From a bacterium (GTDB lineage: Bacteria; Cyanobacteriota; Vampirovibrionia; Gastranaerophilales; UBA9971): a stretch of DNA of 64,000 bases. The position numbers and the translations under genes were made by a program. The notes beneath the pieces are model-generated. The model saw only the letters and a list, made by a program, of their open reading frames with translations, was not told the DNA's origin and ran no database searches. Positions 1 to 9,576 of this stretch are shown here, piece by piece; within the stretch, counting starts at the first letter, position 1; every line of letters begins with the position of its first letter. The stretch lies in contig JBAWVS010000004.1 of NCBI GenBank assembly GCA_037147175.1, positions 25,934 to 89,933 on the forward strand, read 5' to 3'.

Positions 1-60
1 AAGATGATTGACACTGCCTTTAAAGAATACGGAGGATTACTAAATTGGCATTGGAACTAA
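1..60 (+). CDS. C-terminal end of an unidentified protein (partial)
   Basis: Frame 1 is open from the window edge to a TAA at 58-60 and encodes 19 residues ending in NWHWN. It overlaps the likely TTG start of prs by 16 bases, an arrangement typical of translational coupling. Too little is visible to name the protein. The call rests on the overlap and on the GGAGG ribosome site for prs lying inside this frame. Confidence 0.5.
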   Translation, partial: KMIDTAFKEYGGLLNWHWN

Positions 61-1043
61 GCGAAATGACTCAAAAAAATAAAATAAAAGTTATTCAAGA
101 TATCAAGATTTTTACGGGAAGAGCAAATCCTGAAATTGCAGAGGATATTGCAAAACACCTCGGCGAAGATCTTGGAATTTTACAAATCAAAAACTTTAGT
201 GACGGAGAAATTTATGTAAGAATTCAGGAAAGCATAAGAGGCGATGATGTTTTCGTCGTTCAATCATTATGTGATCCTGTTAACAAAAATATTATGGAAT
301 TGTTGATTATGCTTGATGCCTTTAAACGTGCGAGCGCAAAATCAATAACCGCAGTTATTCCATATTATGCTTACGGAAGACAGGACAGAAAAACTTCCGG
401 ACGAGAAGCAATTACAGCAAAGCTTGTTGCGGATTTGCTTGCAACAGCGGGGGCAACCAGAGTTTTGGCAGTTGATCTTCATACCGGTCAGCTTCAAGGT
501 TTCTTTAATATTCTTGTTGACCATATCAGCGTTACGCCTGTTCTAATCGACTATATAAATCAAAAAGGCTTTTCAACCGATGAATTGGTTGCTGTCAGTC
601 CTGACGGTGGCGGTGTTGCAAGAACAAGAAAATTTGCAGAAAAACTTAATTGCTCACTTGCTATTGTTGACAAAAGACGTCTTTCTCACAACGTAGCACA
701 AGTCGAACACCTCATAGGGGATGTGAAAAACAAAATTGCCATTATAGTTGATGATATGATTGATACAGCAGGAACTATAACTGAAGCAGCCAAGCTATTA
801 CTAAAAGAAGGTGCAAGAGAAGTTTATGTATGCGCAGCTCATGCTGTTTTTAGCGGTCCTGCCCTCGAAAGACTTGAAGAAAGTCCTATTAAAGAAGTTA
901 TAATAGCAAATACAATTCCTTTAAAAGGCGGCACTCCTTCAAAAATTACCCAGCTTAGTATTGCACCGCTTTTAGCAGAAGCAATAAAAAGGATTCAAAG
1001 CAACGAATCAGTAAGCGAAATTATCGAAACTTTTAACGGATAA
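45..1043 (+). CDS. prs: Ribose-phosphate pyrophosphokinase (PRPP synthetase)
   Basis: Makes phosphoribosyl pyrophosphate from ribose-5-phosphate and ATP, the cytosolic precursor for purines, pyrimidines, NAD, histidine and tryptophan. The 332-residue length fits class I bacterial enzymes. Visible family signatures are FSDGEIYVRIQESIRG near residue 51, PYYAYGRQDRK near 105, the VDLHTGQ metal-site segment near 143 and the PRPP-binding loop VDDMIDTAGT near 235. The start taken is TTG at 45 because GGAGG lies at 31-35, nine bases upstream; ATG at 66 is the alternative and loses only seven residues. A strong terminator follows at once, so this looks like the last gene of its operon. Confidence 0.97.
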   Translation: MALELSEMTQKNKIKVIQDIKIFTGRANPEIAEDIAKHLGEDLGILQIKNFSDGEIYVRIQESIRGDDVFVVQSLCDPVNKNIMELLIMLDAFKRASAKSITAVIPYYAYGRQDRKTSGREAITAKLVADLLATAGATRVLAVDLHTGQLQGFFNILVDHISVTPVLIDYINQKGFSTDELVAVSPDGGGVARTRKFAEKLNCSLAIVDKRRLSHNVAQVEHLIGDVKNKIAIIVDDMIDTAGTITEAAKLLLKEGAREVYVCAAHAVFSGPALERLEESPIKEVIIANTIPLKGGTPSKITQLSIAPLLAEAIKRIQSNESVSEIIETFNG

Positions 1044-1055
1044 AAAATTATTTAC

Positions 1056-1096
1056 AAAAGATAAAAGGGTCTGCAATGCAGACCCTTTTATCTTTT
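1056..1096. terminator. Bidirectional intrinsic terminator between prs and the CheW gene
   Basis: A perfect 20 bp inverted repeat (arms 1056-1075 and 1077-1096) with AAAAG and CTTTT ends gives a GC-containing stem and a U-run on both strands. It sits between the convergent ends of prs (+) and the tandem-CheW gene (-), so it can stop both. Confidence 0.93.
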
Positions 1097-1100
1097 TATT

Positions 1101-2213
1101 TTAAACAGCATCTTCTATGAATAATCTTTCATCTTCGAGGAATTTTTTCAGGTCAAAAACAGACATTATCTTGTCATTAAAAATAATTTCCGCGGAAGTA
1201 AAATTATTTTTCTCATATTTACCATGCATATTATGACTTAATTTTTCATTCGGAATGTTTTCAATACCAAAAATATCATCGACAAGTATTCCGATTTGCA
1301 TATTTTCTGTTCTTATAACAATAATCTTTGTTTTTTCAGTTATATCGGCCTTTGGGATATTCAAAAACTTTTTAATATCAACAATAGTGATAAAATCTCC
1401 CCTTAAATTTATGAGTCCGATAATAAAATCAGGAACACAAGGTACTTTTGTAAGGCTAACATGTTTTAACTTTGTTATTTCCTTAACAAATTTTAAATTT
1501 ATGCAATAAATTTCTCCGTTTAAAGAAAACGAAATAAAATAATCTTCCTGATAATTTAAGCTGTCCGTTTCATTTCTTAACTCTTTTTGAAGTTTTAAAG
1601 CTCTTTTCGCAAATTTTTCAACAGAAAGTTTGTCTACAGCAAATTTACTTGCTATATCATTTTTTATCTCTCCTGAATAAACTTTTTGCAAAAAATCATC
1701 ATTTTCATAAACACTTGCTCTTCGTTCTTCACTAATTTCAGGATTTTCTATATTATTAATAACTTTATCAAGGTCAAGAAAGGCGATAAGACCATTATCA
1801 TCCTTATATACACCTGTTATAGTATGTTCTTTTGAAGCGTAGGGAAGCGGCTCAAGCAATTTTTTTTCAAACTGCATTACATCTTTTACAGAATCAATAA
1901 TTATGCCGATTTTTTTATTATTAACATTTAAAATCAATACCTGACATTCTACGGAGTAAACTTTTCGGTGGAATCCAAGTATCATCGAAAGATCTATTAC
2001 ACTGACTACAGTTCCTCGCAAGTTCAAAAGTCCAACAATATACTCAGGAGCTTTTTCCAGAAGAGTTAAAGCAGGAAGCTGGACAATTTCAATAATTTTT
2101 TCCGCCTGAATCGCATAAACTTTTTCCAGAAGATTAAAAGTAATATACAATTCAGATGTTTTATTTTCCGTAAAATCACTTAGTGCAATAAGATTCTGTT
2201 CCATTAAATTCAA
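1101..2213 (-). CDS. Tandem CheW-domain chemosensory adaptor
   Basis: Predicted scaffold linking a methyl-accepting receptor to CheA. The 370 residues hold two CheW domains, roughly residues 22-155 and 222-362, each with the CheW core pattern (IVGLLNLRG and IIGLINLRG, followed by VVSVIDL and FITIVDI). A single CheW is about 150 residues, so this is a fused pair with a charged linker. The start ATG at 2213 could also be the ATG three codons later. It lies 12 bases downstream of the receiver-GGDEF gene and is surely co-transcribed with it. No receiver domain is present, so it is not a CheV. Confidence 0.9.
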   Translation of the reverse strand: MNLMEQNLIALSDFTENKTSELYITFNLLEKVYAIQAEKIIEIVQLPALTLLEKAPEYIVGLLNLRGTVVSVIDLSMILGFHRKVYSVECQVLILNVNNKKIGIIIDSVKDVMQFEKKLLEPLPYASKEHTITGVYKDDNGLIAFLDLDKVINNIENPEISEERRASVYENDDFLQKVYSGEIKNDIASKFAVDKLSVEKFAKRALKLQKELRNETDSLNYQEDYFISFSLNGEIYCINLKFVKEITKLKHVSLTKVPCVPDFIIGLINLRGDFITIVDIKKFLNIPKADITEKTKIIVIRTENMQIGILVDDIFGIENIPNEKLSHNMHGKYEKNNFTSAEIIFNDKIMSVFDLKKFLEDERLFIEDAV

Positions 2214-2225
2214 TAAATCCTTTAT

Positions 2226-3698
2226 TTAATCTTGATATATTGTGGTTTGGTTTCTACCATTTTTTTTAGATTGATATAGTGCTTTATCAGCTCTTAAAAT
2301 CAAATCCTCATAAGTACTTACATCTGGTTCTATTGATGCCAGTCCACAGCTTACGGTAACCTGAACAGGTTTTTCTCCGCAAGTAAAGCCATGTTCTTGT
2401 ATTTTAATTCTTATTCTTTCAATAGGAATCATTGTTTGACCAATTGGCGTTTCCGGAAGAATAAGAACTAGTTCTTCTCCTCCATATCTCGCTACATAAT
2501 CGGTTTTTCTTAATGAATTTCTTATAATTTTTGAAATTTCTGCAATAACTTTATCACCAAACTGGTGTCCATAAGTATCATTAATGCTTTTAAAGTGATC
2601 TATGTCAAAAAAAGCTAAGCTGAGAGGATTTTTGTATCTTTTACTTCTTGCAAATTCCTTGTCAAGCATTTGCTGGAAGTATCTTCTATTATAGAGTCCT
2701 GTCAAGCCATCAGTTATAGCCAGATATTTTGTTTCCGAATAAAGCCATTTAATTCTCATCAATATTTTTAATTCCTGAAGAATTATTTCCAGTACTCTTG
2801 AACAATCAAATCTGGCATTTCTTTTATGATACAAAGCAATACCACCAATAACTTTATTCGCATAAGTTATTGGAATAATTATTTTAGACTTTAAAACACT
2901 TAAACCTTCCACCAGTTCAGGTGTTTTAGTATGATTATCAACTATTTCATAATCATAAAGACTTTCTTCCTGATAATAGTCCTCTCCAAAACATGATAGA
3001 AAAAAAGCCTGTTTAAAGTCTTTGAAATCTTTATCATCAAGGACAATCCCCTGAAGACTCACATTAATTGTTTTCTTTTTCTTGTCGTCTCTTTCATTAA
3101 AAAAAATGGCTGCTGCATTAAAATCAATCAATGAAAATATAAGAGAAAAAATTTCATTTGAAAGGATTTTGGTGGCATAAATAAATTCAGAAAGATTTCG
3201 AAACTCGTTTATAATGGTAGATTCAATAAGAGATTGGTCAAGAAGATTATTTATTCTTGTCTGAATATTTTTATTTTCCAGCTTTTTTTCTTCAATAAAT
3301 TGTTGGCGTTCTTCCTGCGAAATAGTTGAAGCATTTTCAAGAAAATTTCTCACATTATTCAGGAAATCTTCGGGATTTTCGCTCTTTACTATAAAACTGT
3401 CGGCTCCTGCTTTTATTCCCCAGAAATTATCCAATTTTTCATTGAGCTGGGTAAGTAAAATTATTGGAATTCTTTTTAACAGGTCGTCATTTTTTAAAAG
3501 TCTGCAAAGCTGATAACCATTAATTTCAGGCATAATAATATCCGAAATAATCAAATCAGGAAACGTCTGATAAGCAATTTCTATTCCGTCTATTGCATTT
3601 TTAGCTGTTAATATTTCATGCCCGAGCTTAGAAAGAGTTAATTCAAGGCTCTTTAATTGTAGTTGGCTATCTTCTATTAATAGAATTTTCTTTTTCAT
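2226..3698 (-). CDS. Response regulator with C-terminal diguanylate cyclase (REC-GAF-like-GGDEF)
   Basis: Predicted phosphorylation-controlled c-di-GMP synthase. An N-terminal receiver (about 1-122) has the acidic pocket IEDS, the phospho-acceptor in LIISDIIMPEINGY and a lysine in FIVKS. A middle section (about 160-325) looks like a divergent GAF domain. The GGDEF domain (about 330-490) has the active-site variant GGEEL near residue 404, which is compatible with catalysis, and an intact inhibitory RxxD site (RKTD) five residues before it. The gene is the upstream member of a two-gene operon with the tandem CheW and is divergent from the MCP-CheA pair, so CheA is the likely phosphodonor. That partnership is inferred from position only. 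Confidence 0.93.
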   Translation of the reverse strand: MKKKILLIEDSQLQLKSLELTLSKLGHEILTAKNAIDGIEIAYQTFPDLIISDIIMPEINGYQLCRLLKNDDLLKRIPIILLTQLNEKLDNFWGIKAGADSFIVKSENPEDFLNNVRNFLENASTISQEERQQFIEEKKLENKNIQTRINNLLDQSLIESTIINEFRNLSEFIYATKILSNEIFSLIFSLIDFNAAAIFFNERDDKKKKTINVSLQGIVLDDKDFKDFKQAFFLSCFGEDYYQEESLYDYEIVDNHTKTPELVEGLSVLKSKIIIPITYANKVIGGIALYHKRNARFDCSRVLEIILQELKILMRIKWLYSETKYLAITDGLTGLYNRRYFQQMLDKEFARSKRYKNPLSLAFFDIDHFKSINDTYGHQFGDKVIAEISKIIRNSLRKTDYVARYGGEELVLILPETPIGQTMIPIERIRIKIQEHGFTCGEKPVQVTVSCGLASIEPDVSTYEDLILRADKALYQSKKNGRNQTTIYQD

Positions 3699-3876
3699 AA
3701 ATTTTTTATACCGGCACCTGTTTAAATTTGTAGTTTTTATTATTTATATTTAACTTTGCTGAGCCTGTTAATAAATTCAAAAACAAATCTTGATTTTATT
3801 CAATATAATTATACTATCAGTTATATCAAAAAACAGGAAGTGTTTAAATGATATTTACAGATTTTCAATATTATTG

Positions 3877-3906
3877 TTGATTTACTCTCACTTTATATTT
3901 TATACT
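3877..3906 (+). promoter_or_regulatory. Candidate sigma-70 promoter for the MCP gene, in the 3699-4029 divergent spacer
   Basis: TTGATT at 3877-3882 and TATACT at 3901-3906 are separated by 18 bases. A second -10-like TACAAT lies at 3977-3982. The 331 bp spacer is very AT-rich and separates the two divergent halves of the chemosensory cluster. I see no gene, repeat or strong hairpin in it. Confidence 0.4.
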
Positions 3907-4029
3907 AAAATAAAATTTTACATGTTTTACTTGATTTAAATATCTATAAAAAAATGCTTAAAATAAAAAGATAGTGTACAATTAGGTTAGCCAAATAAAG
4001 AGTTACTTTAATAATAAAGAGGAAAAATA

Positions 4030-5127
4030 ATGTTTGAAAAATTAAATCTTAAAGAAAAAATTAAATTAAAATCTTTATTGAGCCAGAGCTCAATTTTGAT
4101 AATAGCTTCTATAGCTCTAATAGCACTTTATAAAGTTCAAATTAATAATGAAAGCGCTCTTAACTGGGGAATAGCACTTCTTATTGTTACTGTTATCTTG
4201 ATTTTATTTATAGAAATAATCCAAAAAACAATAAAAGACTCTCTGACAAACCCTATATACAGTGCTTTATTCCATACAGGGATTGTTTCAAATGAAATTA
4301 AAAAAGAAACAAACCAGCAAGAAAATTTTGTAAATAAACATCTACAGCTTTTAAAAACCACTGATCTTGTTTTAGCTAAATTGAAAAAATCTTCTCAAAA
4401 AACAAAAGAAAGTGCCATAAAAGTAGCTGATAAATCTCAAGAATCCCTTGATTTATCTGTAAAAGAGCAAAAAGCCGTTAAAAGTAATATTGAAAAAATG
4501 AACACTCTTAAACAAAAAATTGAAATTATTGCAGAACTAATTCTTGAATTAAGCGAACATACTCAACAAATAGGAAGCATCGTAGGCGTTGTAGAAGATA
4601 TTACGGAGCAAACAAATATGCTTGCTCTCAATGCGGCTGTTGAAGCAGCTAGAGCCGGAGAACACGGAAAAGGTTTTGCGGTAGTTGCAAGCGAAATCAG
4701 AAAACTCGCAGATGAAAGCAAACAAGCAACTACTAAAATTACTTCACTTATTTATGATATCCAACAGGCGACAAATTCTACTGTTATGGCAACTGAAGAA
4801 GGAACCAAAGAAATTGAATCCGGTGTGGATCTCGCCCATCAAATAGCGCAAAATATTGATTTATTAAGAAACACCATCAACGAAACTGTTCATGCTGTTG
4901 ATAATATTGTTAAAGATGCAGATCAACAAATAGAATGCACCGGTGATGTCTACAATTCAATAACCCAAATTGACAAAGGGCTTCTTGAATCTGAAGCAAG
5001 TATAAAACAAAATCTTATATCCATCAGTGGACTTATAGAAGTATCAAAAACATTAAAAGAAAATGTTATGGGCGCTTCTGATGTCAATACAAATGACAGT
5101 TTTAAAAGCAGAGAATACCCGAATTAA
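4030..5127 (+). CDS. Methyl-accepting chemotaxis protein without a periplasmic sensor domain
   Basis: Membrane receptor that would control CheA. Two hydrophobic helices (about residues 18-38 and 46-66) are separated by only a few residues, so there is no extracellular ligand-binding domain. The rest is a long cytoplasmic coiled coil with the receptor hairpin tip, including [20 protein letters not shown] and [15 protein letters not shown] around residues 197-235. A ribosome site (AAAGAGG) precedes the ATG. It lies 60 bases upstream of the CheA gene. No CheR-binding pentapeptide is visible at the C-terminus and no cheR or cheB is in the window, so adaptation by methylation is doubtful. Input may be membrane state or a cytoplasmic cue. 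Confidence 0.93.
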   Translation: MFEKLNLKEKIKLKSLLSQSSILIIASIALIALYKVQINNESALNWGIALLIVTVILILFIEIIQKTIKDSLTNPIYSALFHTGIVSNEIKKETNQQENFVNKHLQLLKTTDLVLAKLKKSSQKTKESAIKVADKSQESLDLSVKEQKAVKSNIEKMNTLKQKIEIIAELILELSEHTQQIGSIVGVVEDITEQTNMLALNAAVEAARAGEHGKGFAVVASEIRKLADESKQATTKITSLIYDIQQATNSTVMATEEGTKEIESGVDLAHQIAQNIDLLRNTINETVHAVDNIVKDADQQIECTGDVYNSITQIDKGLLESEASIKQNLISISGLIEVSKTLKENVMGASDVNTNDSFKSREYPN

Positions 5128-5187
5128 ATTTATAACCGGCTGAAATATTAATCTAAAAAGAGCTAATCTACATAAAAGGTATCTTAA

Positions 5188-8100
5188 ATGGACTTCCTCG
5201 AAAGCGAAATCGAAGAAATTCTGAATATATTCAGAGAAGAAAGCGATGAGCAAATTCAAAAACTTAATAAAAATCTTTTAAAACTTGAAGCTAACCCAAA
5301 AGACAGTACGGCAATTTCTGAACTTTTTAGAGAAGCTCATTCGTTAAAAGGCGCATCAAGGATGATCGGATTAAACGATATCCAAAATATAGCTCATAAA
5401 CTTGAAGATGTTTTTGGGATGGCAAAAGAAAACCAACTTGTTGTAACTTCGGAAATAGTTGATGTTCTTTGCAAAGCGGTAGATTGTATAAGCTCAATAG
5501 TTGAAGAATCAATCAAAACAAGGGGTCAATCATCATTTGATCAAGTTCCGGATATGATAAAACTGCTTGAAACTATAATAAATCAAGAATCTTCTGAAAC
5601 ATCTGTCCAAAATAATATTTCTTTCAAAGAAAATTTCTATTCAAACAAACCTCCTTCCCTTCATGAATCTTTACCCATGAAAAAACCTGCTTATGTTGAT
5701 ATTAAAAAATTGGGAAAAGAAAACAAAACTCTTATAATTCAAATAAAAGTTAATATAGAAAAAATTAAAGTGTTTTCTTCAAGCTCTGACGCTATAGAAG
5801 AACTGCTTCATTTTATTATACGTCTTGATTCAGTAATAAAAACAATTAATAACCCGAGAATAAACGGAATCATTGAAGAAATAAAAATTAAACTTGAAGC
5901 AGCACTTAAAGGTAGAGGTATTTTAAATTCTGATGAAGTTTTGGAAATTGAAGAAAATTTTGAAACATTTTCTTCTTTGTTTGAAAGATTGACTACAGGC
6001 CTTGAAAATAATGAATCTTACACTCAGACTGAATCAAAAAGCACTGATATTATTGACGGTAATTTGCAAATAAAACAAGAATCCAAAAAAGAAGAAGATA
6101 ATACTTTTATTTTAGATGGAAGTATTGATGAAGAGTTAAAAACTGATATTTTAAATGCAAGCTCTAAAAATCAATCTCTGAATGAAGATCTAAAATTCAT
6201 AAAAAAGAATATAGCTGTTTTTTCTGTTCATTCACAAGAAAATTTATTGAAATTTGACGAAGTAATTAATAAATTAAACAATTTTATAAACAAAATCGAA
6301 AATGAAAACATAAGAAATATCATTGAGAAAATTACAGAATTACTTACTTATTCAAAAGAAAAAAATATTCCGATAAATAATGATGTTATTGAAATAATAA
6401 AAGAAAGTTTTGAAACATCAATTTTAATGGATAATTCTCCTTTTGAAACAGAGGAAAATCCTGTTTTGATGCTTCAACGGATATCTGTTCTTCTCCAAAT
6501 GATTAAATTATCAGCCCCTTCAAATCAACTGTCTGCTACCGAAGAAGAATCAAACGAAGAAACTTCATCTTACGAAGCAATCTCAAACAGAGCTAACTCT
6601 ATTTCACAAAAATTATCTACTGCAAACACAGGTACGGAAATTTTATCTAAAAATACGCTCATGGCAGAAAATGATAACTCTTCCTACGAAATAAAGCCCG
6701 GAGACAGTAATACCATAAAAACTCTCAGGGTCGACACAAAAAAACTTGACCAGCTTGTAAATCAGGTTGGAGAATTAATTATTGCTAAAATTAAAGCAAA
6801 AGAACATTTATCCGAATTGGCTAAGATGATTCAATCCGTTGAAGAATGGCACAGGGAATGGAACAAAACAAAACAATATTTCAAGCATCAAGATAAACTT
6901 CATTATAGATCTGCTGACTTGCCTGCAGGGTCATCCGTTTATTCCCAAAATAAAAATCTTCACGTATTTTTTGAGGAAAATTCTTCTAAACTTACCGGTT
7001 TAACGAATAAAATGAACTACCTTTATAAAATTATTCAGGAAGATGATACAAGACTTGATTTAATAGTAAATGAACTTGAAGAAAGAATAAAAAGCGTAAG
7101 GGTTTTGCCTCTTGCAACAATTTTTCATATGTTTCCCAGAATGGTTAGGGATATATCCCGAGAAAAAAATAAAAATATCGAGTTTGTAATTTCCGGCAGT
7201 GAAACAAGTGTTGATAAAAAAATAATTGAGGAAATTAAATCCCCACTAATTCATTTAATACGAAATTCTATAGACCATGGAATAGAAGACTCTGAAACAA
7301 GGATTAAAAATGGGAAAAATCCGGTCGGAAAGATTTTTCTTGCAGCTTATCACCTTGAAAATAGCGTTCTGATTGAAATAATTGACGATGGGCATGGCAT
7401 TAATATCGAAGCAATTAAAAGAAAAGTTCTTCAAAAACAGTTGCTATCTCAAGAAGAATTAGATTCTATGACAGAAGAACAAATTATGAACATAATCTTC
7501 TGGTCTGGATTTTCAACAGGAGAAACGATTACAGACATTTCGGGACGAGGAATCGGTCTTGACATAGTTTATACAAAAATTTCCCAGCTTAACGGAAAAG
7601 TTAAAATAAAATCAACTTTAGGAGAAGGCTGCAGAGTTTCAATACAACTTCCTGTTACAATGGCGACCATCAAGTCTTTCCTCGTTGAAATTAATCATCA
7701 AAAATTTGCCATTCCGACAAGTACTATCAAAACAACCCTTCTTATTTCTCCTGAAAGTATTTTTTACAAAGAAGGAAAGCAAACAATTATTGTTGAAAAT
7801 ACAACAGTGCCGATTTGTAACCTTTCTGATGCACTTGATTTGCCTGAAAGCAGGAAAAAAAATAAGAAGCTTGTAGTAATTGTAGTCCAGTCAGAAGATA
7901 TTCAAGTTGGGTTTATAGTAGACAAACTTATAGGCGATCAGGAAATTCTCCACAAAAACCTTTCTCCTCCTTTATTAAGAGTAAGAAATATTGCAGGAGT
8001 TACAACATTAGGTTCCGGTGAGCTTTGTCTTATTTTAAATATCGGAGATCTTGTAAAATCTGCTTATTCAACATTCGGAATGGTAGAAAAAAGATTAGTT

Positions 8101-8499
8101 ACCGAAAAAGTCCCTTTATCTAATGATTCAAGCGAAAAACATATACTTGTTGTTGATGATTCTTTAACTACAAGAATCCTTGAAAGGAATATTCTTAAAG
8201 CAGCCGGCTATAATGTAACCGTAGCTGTTAACGGTCTTGAAGCCCTCACGAAAATAACCTCTGAAGATTTTGACCTCGTCGTGACAGACGTTGAAATGCC
8301 TGAAATAAACGGCTTTGAACTTACAGAACGATTAAGATCGCAGGAAAAATTCAATAAAATACCTATAATCCTTGTAACCTCTCTTGCTTCGGAAATTGAT
8401 AAAAGAAAAGGCTTAAACTTTGGGGCAAATGCTTACCTTACCAAAGGGAATTTCAATCAAGATGAACTGCTTGTAACAATCAGGCAATTATTATCCTAA
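5188..8499 (+). CDS. cheA: Hybrid chemosensory histidine kinase CheA with C-terminal receiver
   Basis: Autophosphorylating kinase of the chemosensory cluster, 1103 residues. An N-terminal Hpt domain carries the phospho-accepting histidine in AHSLKG (His51). Residues about 195-272 and 342-420 are two related helical segments described under findings. Then come the dimerisation helices, an HATPase domain with N box HLIRNSIDHG, G1 DDGHGI and G2 GRGIGLDIV, a CheW-like domain, and a complete receiver (about 985-1103) with VVDDS and LVVTDVEMPEINGFE. Fused receivers are common in cyanobacterial and twitching-motility CheA proteins and can serve as phosphate sink or relay. The start has AAAAGG upstream. 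The stop lies 12 bases from the convergent serine hydrolase gene. Confidence 0.95.
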   Translation: MDFLESEIEEILNIFREESDEQIQKLNKNLLKLEANPKDSTAISELFREAHSLKGASRMIGLNDIQNIAHKLEDVFGMAKENQLVVTSEIVDVLCKAVDCISSIVEESIKTRGQSSFDQVPDMIKLLETIINQESSETSVQNNISFKENFYSNKPPSLHESLPMKKPAYVDIKKLGKENKTLIIQIKVNIEKIKVFSSSSDAIEELLHFIIRLDSVIKTINNPRINGIIEEIKIKLEAALKGRGILNSDEVLEIEENFETFSSLFERLTTGLENNESYTQTESKSTDIIDGNLQIKQESKKEEDNTFILDGSIDEELKTDILNASSKNQSLNEDLKFIKKNIAVFSVHSQENLLKFDEVINKLNNFINKIENENIRNIIEKITELLTYSKEKNIPINNDVIEIIKESFETSILMDNSPFETEENPVLMLQRISVLLQMIKLSAPSNQLSATEEESNEETSSYEAISNRANSISQKLSTANTGTEILSKNTLMAENDNSSYEIKPGDSNTIKTLRVDTKKLDQLVNQVGELIIAKIKAKEHLSELAKMIQSVEEWHREWNKTKQYFKHQDKLHYRSADLPAGSSVYSQNKNLHVFFEENSSKLTGLTNKMNYLYKIIQEDDTRLDLIVNELEERIKSVRVLPLATIFHMFPRMVRDISREKNKNIEFVISGSETSVDKKIIEEIKSPLIHLIRNSIDHGIEDSETRIKNGKNPVGKIFLAAYHLENSVLIEIIDDGHGINIEAIKRKVLQKQLLSQEELDSMTEEQIMNIIFWSGFSTGETITDISGRGIGLDIVYTKISQLNGKVKIKSTLGEGCRVSIQLPVTMATIKSFLVEINHQKFAIPTSTIKTTLLISPESIFYKEGKQTIIVENTTVPICNLSDALDLPESRKKNKKLVVIVVQSEDIQVGFIVDKLIGDQEILHKNLSPPLLRVRNIAGVTTLGSGELCLILNIGDLVKSAYSTFGMVEKRLVTEKVPLSNDSSEKHILVVDDSLTTRILERNILKAAGYNVTVAVNGLEALTKITSEDFDLVVTDVEMPEINGFELTERLRSQEKFNKIPIILVTSLASEIDKRKGLNFGANAYLTKGNFNQDELLVTIRQLLS

Positions 8500-8511
8500 A
8501 ATTATAAAAAA

Positions 8512-9576
8512 TTACTGATTTTGCCTCATATACGAGTCATAAGTGATTTTTGACGCGTTTATTATAAACTCTTTCGCGGCAAAAGAATTCCACGGACGTT
8601 TTACCATTATTACAATTATGTATTTTCTACCGTCAGGAAGTGCTACAACTCCTGCATCTCCGAGCATTCTTCCTATATCACCTGTTTTGTGAATAAATCC
8701 TGCATCAGCACCCAGTCCAGCCTGAATTAAACGATTATTTCTCACATGGCTCATAATATCTACAATTTCAACTCGTGTTTTTAGTGAAAGCAAATTTGTG
8801 TTTCCAATGTTATAAAGTAAAGTTCCCAGCTCTTTCGGAGTTGAAACATTTGTTCCGTCAAGATCAGGGAGCCAGTTTGACAGGCTTGTTACTTTCAGTC
8901 CCCATCTTTTAATTTCTCGGTCAAGTTCGTTCATTCCTCCTACTGAAGATAAAAGCATATTAGTAGCTGTATTATCGCTTTCTTGAATCATCAAGCCGGC
9001 AAGCTGCCTATAAGTATGTCTGGTTCCTAAAGGAGAATATTGTAAATAACCTGATCCGCCTGATACATAACAATTTGTCAGACTTATTTTGTCATTTAAG
9101 TTAATTAAACCCTTTTCAGCTCTTCTGAACAGCTGAAACATAACAGGTAATTTTATTATACTGGCTGTCGGGAAAACTCCGTCCCCATTAATATCTACAT
9201 ATCTTCCCGTATTGTAATCCCATACAAAAATCCCTGCCTTTAGCTGCGGGTATCCTGCAGAAAGATATTTAAGACGATTTGTAAGGTTATACATTTTTCC
9301 GCTAAATACAGGTGTCTTCATTAACGAATTTTTAGTGTTGATTTCGTCTAAAAACTTTGTATCAAGAAAATCCCCGTTATTTGCTATCGCAGATTCAGCC
9401 TGATTCAGATAAGAAATATTTTTTGGGATTTGTATATTTTGATTAGTCAATTTATTAAAAAAGAGATTATTATAATTTTCAATAAATATTTTTGGTAAGA
9501 CCATACTAAATACAACAAAAAATATAACTAAAAATCTTATTCTTTCAGATTGTTGTTTTTTTATATTTTTTCTCAT
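8512..9576 (-). CDS. Membrane-anchored or secreted serine hydrolase of the class A beta-lactamase/PBP fold
   Basis: An N-terminal basic stretch and hydrophobic helix (about residues 14-32) direct the catalytic domain outside the cytoplasm. The fold signatures are the SxxK nucleophile motif SIIK near residue 142, SDN near 201 and KTG near 296. In class A beta-lactamases the omega loop reads WEPELN, with Glu166 as general base; the equivalent here reads WLPDLD, so that glutamate is leucine. A wall-related serine hydrolase or D,D-peptidase role is therefore more likely than antibiotic hydrolysis. The frame stays open to 9753, but the ATG at 9576 is preferred because it precedes a normal signal-anchor and has AGAGA upstream. 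Confidence 0.8.
   Translation of the reverse strand: MRKNIKKQQSERIRFLVIFFVVFSMVLPKIFIENYNNLFFNKLTNQNIQIPKNISYLNQAESAIANNGDFLDTKFLDEINTKNSLMKTPVFSGKMYNLTNRLKYLSAGYPQLKAGIFVWDYNTGRYVDINGDGVFPTASIIKLPVMFQLFRRAEKGLINLNDKISLTNCYVSGGSGYLQYSPLGTRHTYRQLAGLMIQESDNTATNMLLSSVGGMNELDREIKRWGLKVTSLSNWLPDLDGTNVSTPKELGTLLYNIGNTNLLSLKTRVEIVDIMSHVRNNRLIQAGLGADAGFIHKTGDIGRMLGDAGVVALPDGRKYIIVIMVKRPWNSFAAKEFIINASKITYDSYMRQNQ

Noticed and set aside
8512-9576. Class A beta-lactamase annotation
   Set aside because: The Glu166 position is leucine; the fold alone does not justify a resistance call.
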